Below are positions 38,701-48,212 of a stretch of DNA of 64,000 bases, piece after piece. A program made the position numbers and the translations under genes. How positions within the stretch are numbered: position 1 is the first letter of the stretch; each line of letters opens with the position of its first letter. The notes under the pieces are model-generated. The model searched no databases. It saw only the letters and a list, made by a program, of their open reading frames with translations, and was not told the DNA's origin. Origin of the DNA: Rhodosporidiobolus odoratus (Eukaryota > Basidiomycota > Microbotryomycetes > Sporidiobolales > Sporidiobolaceae); NCBI GenBank assembly GCA_034387635.1, contig JAOANU010000006.1, positions 1,116,001-1,180,000 on the forward strand. Direction: 5' to 3'.

Positions 38701-38897
38701 TCTGTTCCACCCGGGGGCTCTTGGCGAGCTTCCATGCGAGAGCGTGCTCGCGACCTCCAGCCCCAACGAGGAGGATGCGGAGCTTCTGTATCGCAAGATA
38801 GATGGGGACGAAGGTTGGGAAGGTCAGCTCGTGGTAGTTTCGCTAAGCGGGATTGATGGGATGTACGCACCTCCTGCTCGAACAGTGGACTAGCCAT
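35751..38897 (-). CDS. ADE5,7: bifunctional GAR synthetase / AIR synthetase (purine biosynthesis)
   Basis: Multi-exon minus-strand gene with start at 38897 (MASPLFEQE, exon 1 38897-38871). The N-terminal GAR synthetase half has [31 protein letters not shown], the ATP-grasp region [14 protein letters not shown], and [13 protein letters not shown]. The C-terminal AIR synthetase half has [54 protein letters not shown] and [16 protein letters not shown], ending at 35751. It catalyses steps two and five of de novo purine synthesis (phosphoribosylamine plus glycine, and FGAM ring closure) in the cytosol. The fused order is the usual fungal arrangement. Every boundary was not fixed to the base, but both halves are complete with no visible break. 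Confidence 0.96.
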
Positions 38898-39422
38898 AGT
38901 CTTCAATGTGTAAATATAGCTTGCTTGGGCTTGATGTTGAACCGCTCTCTCTCCCAGTTCCCCCGCCCGTTTACCCCACAAAAACCGAGCTGGCACGAGC
39001 TCATTCTCACTTCGTCGTGTTACAAGGGTATAAAAGAGCGAAAGCGAAGCTATCAGAGAAAGCCCTTCAAACCCCTACCCAGAAAGGCTGTTAAGAATGG
39101 CGAGATAAAGCTGATTTGGGCAAGTTTGCTGGTTTCAGAGGTCCCCCTGAAGTTGGATTGTTGACTTTGAGCGAGGACTCGCCCTCCTTCTTCCGCTCTT
39201 CTTCACGCATCTCGTCAATCTATTGCCGAGTTAGTCTACTCTTCTCTATTCTCGCCGCTCTTGCAGTGTGCCTGCCTCACCTCCTGCGACTCCCGCTTCC
39301 TTCCCGACTCGCCCCATTCCTCCTGCCAACCTTTTTCGTTCGACCCCGACTTATCCCAAGAGCTCGCGGAACAGGGTAAAAGGCTGACTGGGTTCTACTC
39401 GGATCTTTATTTCTACCACAGT
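38898..39422. other. divergent promoter between ADE5,7 and RPL41
   Basis: About 525 bases between two divergently transcribed genes. It includes a pyrimidine-rich leader for RPL41 (about 39180-39330). Candidate leader ATGs in this stretch are followed by early stops. Nothing else is recognised. Confidence 0.4.
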
Positions 39423-39655
39423 ATGCGTGACAAGTGGCGCAAGAAGCGCGTCCGGTACGTCCGCTCTCCCTCTTCTCCCGCTGGGACCTCATCAGCTGAC
39501 CTTCCTCCTCTTCACAGTCGTCTCAAACGTAAGAGAAGAAAGATGCGCGCGCGCTCCAAGGTACCATAGCACTTTTAATTTCGCCATATCCTTCCCCTTG
39601 CGTCCCCATTGCTCATCTTCATACTCACCTCGTCGTTCTCCTCTCTCTACAGTAA
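39423..39655 (+). CDS. RPL41: 60S ribosomal protein eL41 (25 residues)
   Basis: Three exons: 39423-39454, 39518-39560 and 39653-39655. The product MRDKWRKKRVRRLKRKRRKMRARSK is cut here by description: it begins MRDKWRKKRVRRLKRKRR and ends KMRARSK, which is canonical eL41, the smallest ribosomal protein. The last exon starts with TAA, so the stop codon itself is supplied by splicing; without removal of the second intron (39561-39652) the frame would read only Val-Pro before TAG. Intron 1 has donor GTACGT and an acceptor after CTGAC. The Lys/Arg content and exact length leave little doubt. It is too short for most gene finders. Confidence 0.96.
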
Positions 39656-40493
39656 TCGACTCGCCCCGACCTAGAAGGACTCGCCACGTAAAACCCGGTT
39701 AACCCTTCGATCTCTCGGCTTCTCGACTTCTCCACCACCTCCCCCTACACCTTTTTCTTTTTCTTTTTTTGGCGGGCACGAAACTGTCGACCTGTCTACC
39801 ACACCTTCGTCGGCGGGAGCGGTTGGAGAGCGCGGCGATGGGCTGGATTGGAGGAACATGGAATTGTGCCGAATGGCGCGGCGGTGGACGGGCACGACAG
39901 GAAGGCGCAGATTCAGGCAGCATACGGTGTTCCTCTGAAGCGCGATCTCCTGCTCGTCAGGTTACGGCCAACACACCCCTTTCGTTCTGGTTGCGATACT
40001 CCACCTCTGTAGCCCTGACTTTGACGCTCGTCTCAACTCTCGCGCGACGAACGGTCGGTGGAAACGACGGCCTTTCAAACCCAATCTTGTCCCGTTCGTC
40101 GTTCTCCAGGTTGGACCCAGTTTTGCGACTCGTATATTGCTGGCTTCTTCACGGCGGCAGTCTCTACGCTTGATTGGTCTGCGCGTCAGGCCGCTGTGCG
40201 ACTTGTGTCTACTTGTGTGGAACCTGACATGAAGCTGTGCGAAGTTGTGTGCAAAGTCGTTGAAAGCGGAGAGCACCTTGGTGAACCATTACATCTAGTT
40301 GATCAGAAAGAAACGTACGGGAAAAGAGGGAGGGACAGAGGAGCGGAAAACGAGAAACGGAAAGCGAGAAATGGAAAGCGAAAGGGAGGTATCGGTGAGA
40401 AGGGCAGTAAATTGGCATTGGGTGGGGGCCGAGCAATATACGCATGGCAGGACAGAGCAGGGAGATGATTGCAGAGGGGAGGGAACAGTGCGT
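39656..40493. other. intergenic region between RPL41 and AspRS 3' ends
   Basis: These two genes converge here. ORFs on both strands at 40040-40480 are Arg/Ser-rich shadows with no motifs. The stretch at 40320-40400 is purine-rich on the + strand. No gene, RNA or repeat is supported. Confidence 0.4.
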
Positions 40494-43048
40494 TTACGGT
40501 TGGGTACGCTTGGGGTCGCGGGGGAACAAGGACGCGCGACGAATGTTGTTGATCTGGAGGAAGAGCATGACAACACGCTCGAGACCGATACCGCCACCCT
40601 GCACAAGTACGAAGCACGGAGGGAACACGTCAGCATGTTGCGGGGCAAGCGGACTAGTCGGAGTTTAGTAGGCGAGAAAGGGAGCACTTACGGCGTGGGG
40701 CGGGCAACCGAGCCTGAAGGCGTCGACGTAGTTCTTCATTTCGTCCGGGTTGATGCCGACGCTCTTCATCCGTTCCGTCAACAGCTCGGGGTCGTGCACA
40801 CGCTGAGCACCGGAGAGGATTTCCTCGCCACGCATGAAAAAGTCGTATGAGTTGGAAAGTTTCTGCAGGGCGAAGGCGATCAGTCTCATGCAAGAGCAAA
40901 GAGGGCCGAAACATAGGTACTCACGGGGTTGTGGGGGTCGGGCATGGTGTAGAACGGCCTGATTTCGAGCGGGAACTTGTCGATGATGTAGTAGTCCGTG
41001 CCGTACTTCTCCTTGATGATCTTGCCCAACGCCTTCTCCGAACTCGTACTCATGTCGTCGTAGTCGCCAATGGGTTGCGGCGGGGTACCCTGCTGAACGC
41101 CAGCGTCCTGGAGGAGCTTGATCGCCTCAGTGAACTTGAGCACAAGCGTGTCTGGGAGCCAGGTGAACTGCTCGTGAGGGAACTGCTTCTGGACGACCGA
41201 GATCTCCTCAGAGTAGCGCTGCTGAAGACCGGCAAAGAGGTGCTTGAGCATGCCGTCGATCGTCTCCATCGTCTCATGGTAGTGCTCCTCGAAAGCCATC
41301 TCGAGATCGAGTCCCATGAACTCGGTCAAGTGACGGTGAGTGTTCGAGTCTTCCGCACGAAAGACTGCAGGTTCGCAAGAAGTCAGAACGAAAACAAGCT
41401 AGAAAAAAGGTGGAATCTGCGTACCGGGGCCAATCTCGTAAACGCGCTCCATGTCGCCCGCAATGCACATCTGCTTGTGGAGCTGCGGAGACTGTGCGAG
41501 GAAAGCAATGGCTGCAGGCGCAAATACTCTGTGAGCTATGGGTAAGCTGAAGGTGAAAGGGTTCAGGAGACGCACTCTTGAAGTATGAAACGCGGAAGAC
41601 GGAAGCACCAGACTCGGTCGCGGCACCCTGAAGCTTGGGAGTGTGAATCTCGACGAAGCCCTGTCCGTTAAGGTATTCGCGGAAGAGGTTGCCAACGCCG
41701 GATTGGATCTTGAAGATGGCTTGGTTGGTGATAGTCTGCGACAAAGTTGCAAAAGGGTAAGTCAAGGACAGTGCGCCGAGGCAAATCGAGCGAGGATGCG
41801 TACGCGAAGGTCAAGAACACGGTTGTCGAGACGGGTGTCGAGAGCGACGTTTGCGCCCTCAGTCGCATCCATGGGGCGGAGAGCATCGTTCATGTTGAAG
41901 GGAAGCATGGCGGGCGCCTCGGAAACAAGGTAGATCTGCACAGTTGGCAAAGAGATGAGCATCCGATCGCCGGAGGGGGTACCGGAGATAAAGAGGCGCA
42001 CCTTCTTGATCTTGAGCTCGACGTCGTGAATAGTGCAGGACTTGACCGACTCCTTCGCACGTGCAACAACGCCCTCTACGAGAACGATGGACTCGTCGTG
42101 GACGCCCTCAACCCAGCGAACCATCTTCTTCGACACGACCTCAGGCTCGACGAGAACGAGACCTTGCATTGTTTGTGCCTGCTGACGAAGAACGACGAAC
42201 ACCATCTTGGCACCTGTGAGAGACCTATGTCAGCAAGGGACGGATAGACCGAGGGATACTAGAACCCACCCTGTGCACGAGAAGTCTGCATACGGGCGCG
42301 AACGAGCACCGTCTCGCCGTCCCGCTCCGGGGTAATGTCCTCAAACCTGTCACGCTTGACGCCTACATGATCGAGAGTCAGGGGTCGACCACTAAGCATA
42401 CATAAAAGAACAACTGACCAGTGCGCTCGGTGGAGTTGTTAAGCGGCAGCTTGCCGTACGAGTCGGGGGAGTAGTCCTGAAAAGTGCAGCCGAATGAGTG
42501 AAAAGGCCGTCGGCGAAACCAGGGATAGGGGCGTACCACTTCTGCCGCCGCCTTGGCAGCTTTCTCCGCTGCCTCCTTCTCCTGGATCTTCTTCTGCTTC
42601 TCTGCGCGCTCCTTCTCCTTCGCCTCTGCCTTCTCGCGCTTTTTCTTCTCCGATTTGGATTCAGGTTCTCCATTAGCGCTGCGCAGAGGAGTGGTCAGCC
42701 CGTTGCGCTGCACCTCCACTTCCCGCATTTACTCGAGGAGAAAGCGGCGCCAGTATTTCCGGCAGCAGGTAGGAGGGGAGAGACTCACTTCAACCTCACT
42801 GGCTCATCCTTGGCATGACCGGACTGGACGGAGCGGCTCTCCGGAGACTTGGTCCCACTGGGAGCCGAGTCGATCGAGCTGCCGCGGGAGTGGGTTGGGT
42901 GAAGGACCTTGTCGGCAAGAGTCTTGAGAGGGTTGTGATGGCCTCCGGTCATGGTTGAAGGGCGGGATGAGCGGGGAAGTGAGGTAGTAGCTAGGATGTG
43001 AAGTGATCTAGATCTGCGCGCAAACTGTAGAAGCGGGCGAGCGAGCAT
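40494..43048 (-). CDS. DPS1: aspartyl-tRNA synthetase (class II), possible mitochondrial long form
   Basis: Multi-exon minus-strand gene ending at 40494. It has a Lys/Glu-rich eukaryotic N-terminal helix ([19 protein letters not shown]), an OB-fold anticodon-binding domain ([31 protein letters not shown]), motif 1 region ([18 protein letters not shown]), [22 protein letters not shown], motif 2 ([15 protein letters not shown]) and motif 3 ([14 protein letters not shown]), so it is a complete cytosolic-type enzyme. Two in-frame ATGs exist: 42952 ([12 protein letters not shown], usual cytosolic start) and 43048 ([19 protein letters not shown]), which adds 32 residues resembling a mitochondrial presequence. 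The long form is annotated here; whether it is made is inference. Confidence 0.94.
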
Positions 43049-43640
43049 TCAGCAAGGAGGAAAGTCGAGCAGGAGAAGCCAAATCCAAATTATAACCTCG
43101 TCACTTGCTTTCTCTCCTGTTCAGAGCAGAACAGACTGCATCAAACGCAGAACACAGCTACTGCACCGCTGCGATGGACCTTAGCCGCTACAGCCACCTC
43201 GCCCTCTTCTGCTTATCCCGAAACTCCCGTACTTCTCGCTTGCCTCGCGCACAACCAGTCCGGATCTGCTCGGCGATTTTCGCAGCCCAGAGTATAACAC
43301 CGTCGACCGTTGGCTGAGGCTCCATCGACTCTCCCTGCTCCCACTTTTCCGACACCTTTCACCACGCCATTTGTAGCGGCTACGACGAGGGAGACTACGT
43401 GCATGCGCGACGGCTTACGCTCCATGCCCCCTGTCAGCGGCGGCGGTGAGCGATGCAGCCCCGGGAGCAGTGTATACGACAATCGCATCAAGTCGATTTT
43501 CTCGCCGAGGATGGCCTTGACTCAAGTTAAGGCAGCAGGCATCTTGGCCTGACGGCCTTCCGTTCAGGTCTTCGTCAGTTTGATAGAACTTGGGGGATTT
43601 GAACGCGCTTGCGCTGACCACCGCCCCCGCCTTCTCTCCC

Positions 43641-43980
43641 TCCATTATGCAGCTGTCGAGATATATGCCCTACTGGCTTGCTGGACCTTGGTGTGTCACG
43701 TTCAGCTTCGCTCGTGTTCTCAGGTGTGGTCTGCGAGTCTCTGAAACGCTTTTTTCCACAAGTTTGTTGCAGCGTCCTTCATGTTACGGTATATAGACTT
43801 TACTGCTGACGCCCCCGTCACTAACGGTTGCATGGTGTAGTTGGTCATCACGTATCCTTAACACTTCGTGTACGCATAAGGTCCTCAGTTCAAGCCTGGG
43901 TGCGATCACTTTTTGGCACTTCACCCGGCCATGAAGACATCTTTTTGTGCTGAAACTCTGTGCACCTGTTGTGGTGAGAT
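43641..43980 (+). repeat. 340-bp repeat, copy A (inverted partner at 47611-47950)
   Basis: The segment from TCCATTATGCAGCTG to GGTGAGAT is repeated in reverse orientation at 47611-47950 with the same length. I count about three mismatches, all near the inner end (around 43942-43972). It contains a tRNA-Val-like gene (43826-43908) with TATATAG about 30 bases upstream and a T5 run directly after. Flanking sequences are unrelated, so the boundaries are sharp. The near identity suggests recent duplication or ongoing gene conversion. Confidence 0.9.
43826..43908 (+). tRNA. tRNA-Val(AAC)-like gene, copy A
   Basis: The acceptor stem GGTTGCA pairs with TGCGATC over 7 bp (including G-U pairs), with discriminator A. 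The D-arm reads GTGTAGTTGGTCATCAC, the anticodon loop TTAACA- gives anticodon AAC, and the T-arm CTCAG/TTCAAGC/CTGGG pairs over 5 bp. CTTTTT follows at 43909-43914, as expected for RNA polymerase III termination. A 9-base intron after the anticodon loop (around CTTCGTGTA) must be assumed, and the anticodon stem then has one C-C mismatch. It may therefore be an intron-bearing gene or a slightly degenerate copy. Confidence 0.6.
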
Positions 43981-45756
43981 TTTCACTCAAGCTCAGTTGC
44001 TCATGTACGCGTTAGAAGTGGCACGTTAGCTGTCATGTGTGGAGAGCATACCTCGGCTTCGCTTCCTATCCGAACGCTAGCTTGGTAGCTTGACCTGAAC
44101 AGAGTGTTGCGAAAGAAATCTGTGGAGCTGCCAAACCTCAGGGTTACATGACAGAAGTTCAGGCAGCTTTGTGGACTGGGCTGTCTATATTCTATATTCT
44201 GGGCAATCTGTCATCAGCATTATGTAAAGATGATGACAATCCGGGGAGGCGCAAAAGTTTGGCTGCAAAAGAAAAATACCAGGAATACCCGGCTCTGCAG
44301 TCCCCTCACATTGATCACCTGGGATGACTTTGGGTGTAGCCTGGCATGGCATTAACGGGTGCAGCCAAGCAGGAGTGCCTGGAGATCAGGGCGCAAGACA
44401 CAAGTCATGTTCAAGGAGGTCACAGGGTGACGCGGTGACAATCTGTCTGAGTTACAATGCACTGCAGAAGTGCCTATAACTATCCATTATTCACCCACTG
44501 CAATAACGTGATACGTTCTAGGTGCTGTGGTTGGGGACTGCCAGCCCAGACCTGCCATTGAAGGGTGCATCTTCTGCTGAGGAACACCTTTACCCCTTCC
44601 CATCTTTGTCACTGAAGCCGAACTGCTACCAGCAGAGCAGCCTGAGGCAAATACACAGCTCACAGGGGATCTAGGCGTGAAACAAAGAGGAGTATTGTGC
44701 AATGTCCTTTTCTGTAGGAGACGCTGGTACCTGGACATGCTTTGACCTTCTCAAGCGTCATTGTATGTGCCCAGCCCCCTTCAAGACATCATCATTCCAA
44801 CTGGTGTGACATGGCCTTTGTTGTTTTTCGTGCCTGACACCTCATCAAGTCAAGGCTACAAAAGCTCAGCTCATCTGAATCTGCTTTTTGCTTCCCTTTC
44901 TGTCACTATACAGCTTCCTTGCCTTTTCCCATACCTTTTCCTCATGCCCGCCACCAAACAACCTCCTCTCAAGGACATCTACAGTAAAGACTCAGTGTCA
45001 GCTGTCTATTCCCTCTTTGTGCGCGATGGGCTGGCCTGGGTTCCGTCATGCCGCCCTTTGTTCCTGGTTAAGCTGTCTGTCTCATGGATATTGGTGATCA
45101 TCGTGTCACAGGCACTACTTCAGTTATGGCCAGCAAGACTACAAAGAAGACATTCATCTACCACTGACCTTACCCAGATCAGCCTCTCATCTAGCCAGCT
45201 ACCTCTGCTATTCAAAAGCAGTACCAGCAGAACTTCCTACAAAAGCCCAGGGGCAACAAAAGGGAGAGGGAAGCAGAGACCAGACAGAGACTGAACAAGA
45301 GACCAAAGGAAAAGAAGACAAGGGAAGGCCAGTACATCCAGGTATGTTGTTGCAAGTCTTGTTTGATCATGAGTGTATTTGATTGCTGACTGCAAGGGTC
45401 TTTTCCTGGTATCATGCAGCCTTACCATGCCATATCACCTCCACCTTCACCTGAAGCCTTCCGACCCAGTCCATCCCTTCCTTATGCGAAAGCCAGGGTG
45501 TCAAAGTGCTAGCATGTGCTAGCTATAACACCCCATACATAAGTCTTCTTTTCTTTTCCTCTCCTTTCATCCTTCCTCTTCACTACTTTCACCTCTACCC
45601 GTAGTGCCAATTCTCCTCTACCTACAGAACCACCCTACGTCCACCTTAGCGTTGGTGGAAATCAGATGGTTGAGTTGGAGGGAATTGTTGAGTGATCGGG
45701 TTGGGACTTGTAGCTCGATGTGGTCTTCTTCTTCTTCTTTTGTTCTTCTTCAGCTT
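43981..45756. other. AT-richer segment inside the inverted-repeat island
   Basis: Base composition is clearly less GC-rich than in neighbouring genes. The longest ORF (44761-45294, +, about 177 codons) is hydrophobic at first and basic at the end, with no family resemblance. TTGAGAAGGTC occurs here on the minus strand (44745-44755). A hairpin-forming stretch with GTGCTAGC repeats and GGGTGT/ACACCC ends lies near 45496-45533. I cannot name a gene. Confidence 0.4.
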
Positions 45757-45758
45757 TA

Positions 45759-46201
45759 CAGCCGATCTCACAATTTGCTTCAAATAGAAATAGGAATGTC
45801 CCGAAATTCAGCAAATAGGAAGCAAATAGGAATTCTGCTCAAGCCGTGTAAAGCCGCTTCTCACAGCTTGTATGGCTCCGATGTATTGCTGAGTGGGTTT
45901 CCAATGCTCCAGACTACAGCTGACGGTCAAGGGCGCGCTGCACGAGGTGGACGGGCAGAGAGGGAGTGAAGGGCGCGAACCAATTGGCAAACTGGGATGA
46001 ACGCGGTCATCGCAACGAGGACTCTGAAGACCACACAGGGACGACTGAGAGCATGCGCTGTGGTACGCTGTGAGCTCGCTAGGCGTCAGCCGACCTTCCG
46101 GGAGACGCTAGACTGCTGTACCGACTGGAAGAGCCGCTTCCTATTTGCTTCCTAATTGCCCTATTCCTATTTCTATTTGAAGCATATTGTGAGATCGGCT
46201 G
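45759..46201. mobile_element. 443-bp TIR element flanked by TA (Tc1/mariner-type MITE)
   Basis: Both ends begin CAGCCGATCTCACAAT when read inward and form an inverted repeat of about 38 bp with one mismatch (inner part CTTCAAATAGAAATAGGAAT). A second homologous patch follows (AGGAAGCAAATAGGAA). The element is bordered on both sides by TA, the target duplication of Tc1/mariner-superfamily transposons. There is no transposase-sized ORF, so it is a non-autonomous element that needs an enzyme from elsewhere. It sits inside the tRNA inverted-repeat island. Confidence 0.8.
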
Positions 46202-46503
46202 TAGCAACGAGGGTTTCTTCACTGTTACTCTTGCTGTCTCGCTCATACCTCGCTACATCAGCAATACTACCCTCCGCCCTTGCTGGATCCGCGGCCTCCC
46301 CTTGGTCGACGCCGCTGGCCTCAGCACAAAGTCTCCTTCGCTGTTCATGCCCAAGGACAAGGATCGTACACTAAGGAGAAGGGACAACAGTACGAGCCCT
46401 TCAGCAGTGCAATCTCTATCAGTGCAAAGTGAGTGCAAAGTGAGACACCCCTGCTTAGCGCCTTACTAAATTCCCTGTGCCTCTGCTGACCATCTTCTAT
46501 GTA

Positions 46504-47209
46504 CAGTAGGGACACCCTATAAGGAACACATTGGTTTGAGGGATCTGTGTTCTTTACAGAGTGGCGTTTATTACAAAGGTTGACCTATGCCAAATTGTAG
46601 CCCTCGCTCTGATTCCTCGACAACTTGTCTCGGTTTTTTGTTGATTAGTGTATAGACCGAGGAAAGTGAGCTTGGAGTTGAGAAGGTTGTATTGAACTAA
46701 GTCCCGCCGGGTAAGGCGTAAGTGCAGAGAGAAAGGAAAGTCCGAGATGGAGGGTTTGAACCCGGTTCACTTCTCTATCTCGGGATTTTTCGAAAGTGCC
46801 TGCAAAAACCGTCACAGCTTGAGTACAATGCTTGCAGGCCTTTAAGCACTGAGAGAAGGCAGAAGTACAGATGAGAGAAGAGAGAGACAAGCAAAAAGGG
46901 TGTTCACTCTTCTCGGCCCATGTATGAAATGAACCGGCTATTTGATATGAGGCCAAAAAGCGGGCTCAGCCACGATCAAGAACATCCGTCGCCTACCAAC
47001 TGCACTATTGGTCTAGTACATGCACACTCACAATTAGCAGCCTGTCATAGTGTGACCCAGTGTAACAAACTTTCGTCCCCCACAGCCGTTCGTTCCCTAT
47101 AGGGATGTTTCGATCCTGGCACCATACAACGGGCATGGGAAACTGACTTTTTGGTTTTTACAGAGTAATATTTTTTTATAGGGATGGTTGTGATAGAGGG
47201 TTCCTACTG
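46504..47209. mobile_element. about 706-bp TA-flanked element with CAGTAGG ends
   Basis: The left end reads TA-CAGTAGGGACACCCTATAA and the right end, reversed, TA-CAGTAGGAACCCTCTATCA, so the terminal repeats are short and imperfect but start identically and both abut TA. This end type resembles pogo/Tc1-like fungal elements. Internal patches such as CCTATA and TTTACAGAG recur near both ends. The only ORF (46645-46956, minus) has no transposase motif. The call as a non-autonomous or decayed DNA transposon is less certain than for the element at 45759. Confidence 0.55.
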
Positions 47210-47610
47210 TATGCTCTGTACAGCAACCGAAGTTGTCAATGCTCTTGCTGCTGATGCTTGCCTGGTAGAAATCGCTGTTGAAGGCTGGCTGATGGCAAAT
47301 TTGCCAGAGCAAGAGGAGGAGGGTAACAGACTGGCTCTAGAGGAGGATGGTGACAGGGGTAGGAGGAGCAGGGCACCTAGTCCTGAAGTCACTGATAGCT
47401 TGGATGGGTCGTAGTTTGGATCTGGTCTATCATTTTTAACGGGTCCACCCTGGCACCAAGCGGGACAAGGGGCCAGGCAAGGAATACCGAGCTCATTGTG
47501 AAGCTTGCTTGTCAGAAAAGAGAAGCGACGCAATGGCTGAACTGCCGCTGCCAACGCGTACATGCAAAACACGAGTCCAAACAATAGCATCGGCACGTGT
47601 AAACGAAACT

Positions 47611-47950
47611 ATCTCACCCCAACAGGTGCACAGAGTTTCAGGACAAACAGATGTCTTCATGGCCGGGTGAAGTGCCAAAAAGTGATCGCACCCAGGCTTG
47701 AACTGAGGACCTTATGCGTACACGAAGTGTTAAGGATACGTGATGACCAACTACACCATGCAACCGTTAGTGACGGGGGCGTCAGCAGTAAAGTCTATAT
47801 ACCGTAACATGAAGGACGCTGCAACAAACTTGTGGAAAAAAGCGTTTCAGAGACTCGCAGACCACACCTGAGAACACGAGCGAAGCTGAACGTGACACAC
47901 CAAGGTCCAGCAAGCCAGTAGGGCATATATCTCGACAGCTGCATAATGGA
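47611..47950 (-). repeat. 340-bp repeat, copy B (inverted relative to copy A)
   Basis: Reverse complement of 43641-43980 with about three differences. It carries the second tRNA-Val-like gene and lies about 260 bases from the end of the lipase gene. Together with copy A it encloses 3,630 bases (43981-47610). Confidence 0.9.
47683..47765 (-). tRNA. tRNA-Val(AAC)-like gene, copy B
   Basis: Identical in sequence to copy A, transcribed toward lower coordinates, so the two copies point at each other across the island. The 3' end is followed on the minus strand by CTTTTT. The same assumptions apply: a 9-base intron and one C-C mismatch in the anticodon stem. Confidence 0.6.
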
Positions 47951-48212
47951 GTGGAGGAAAAAAGAGCTTTGAGCAAAGCGAAGTTCTCACTCCCGCCCCC
48001 GTTTCAATCAGCAGCAGCCAAGCTGCAGTAAAGAAGGAAAATGTATAGGCAATCTCAACGAGGAACAACGACAAGGACATGTATAACAAGGCGATGATGT
48101 AAAAAGCGCTCGAGGCTATATCAGAGAAGGGGATCTGCACGAAGCGATACGGGTATGGAGTAACAAACCGACGAAGGAACGAAATACAGAGCCAGGAAGA
48201 GCCGAGTCCAGC

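Noticed and set aside
46740..47010. tRNA-like A-box and B-box patches on the minus strand inside the second TIR element
   Set aside because: The TAGTGCAGTTGG patch and the GGTTCAAACCC patch are over 200 bases apart and no cloverleaf closes; possibly a tRNA-derived repeat fragment, but not supported.
43641..47950. A single autonomous transposon with 340-bp terminal inverted repeats
   Set aside because: No transposase-like ORF is visible in the 3.6-kb interior and no target duplication flanks the repeats, so I kept it as an unexplained inverted-repeat island.
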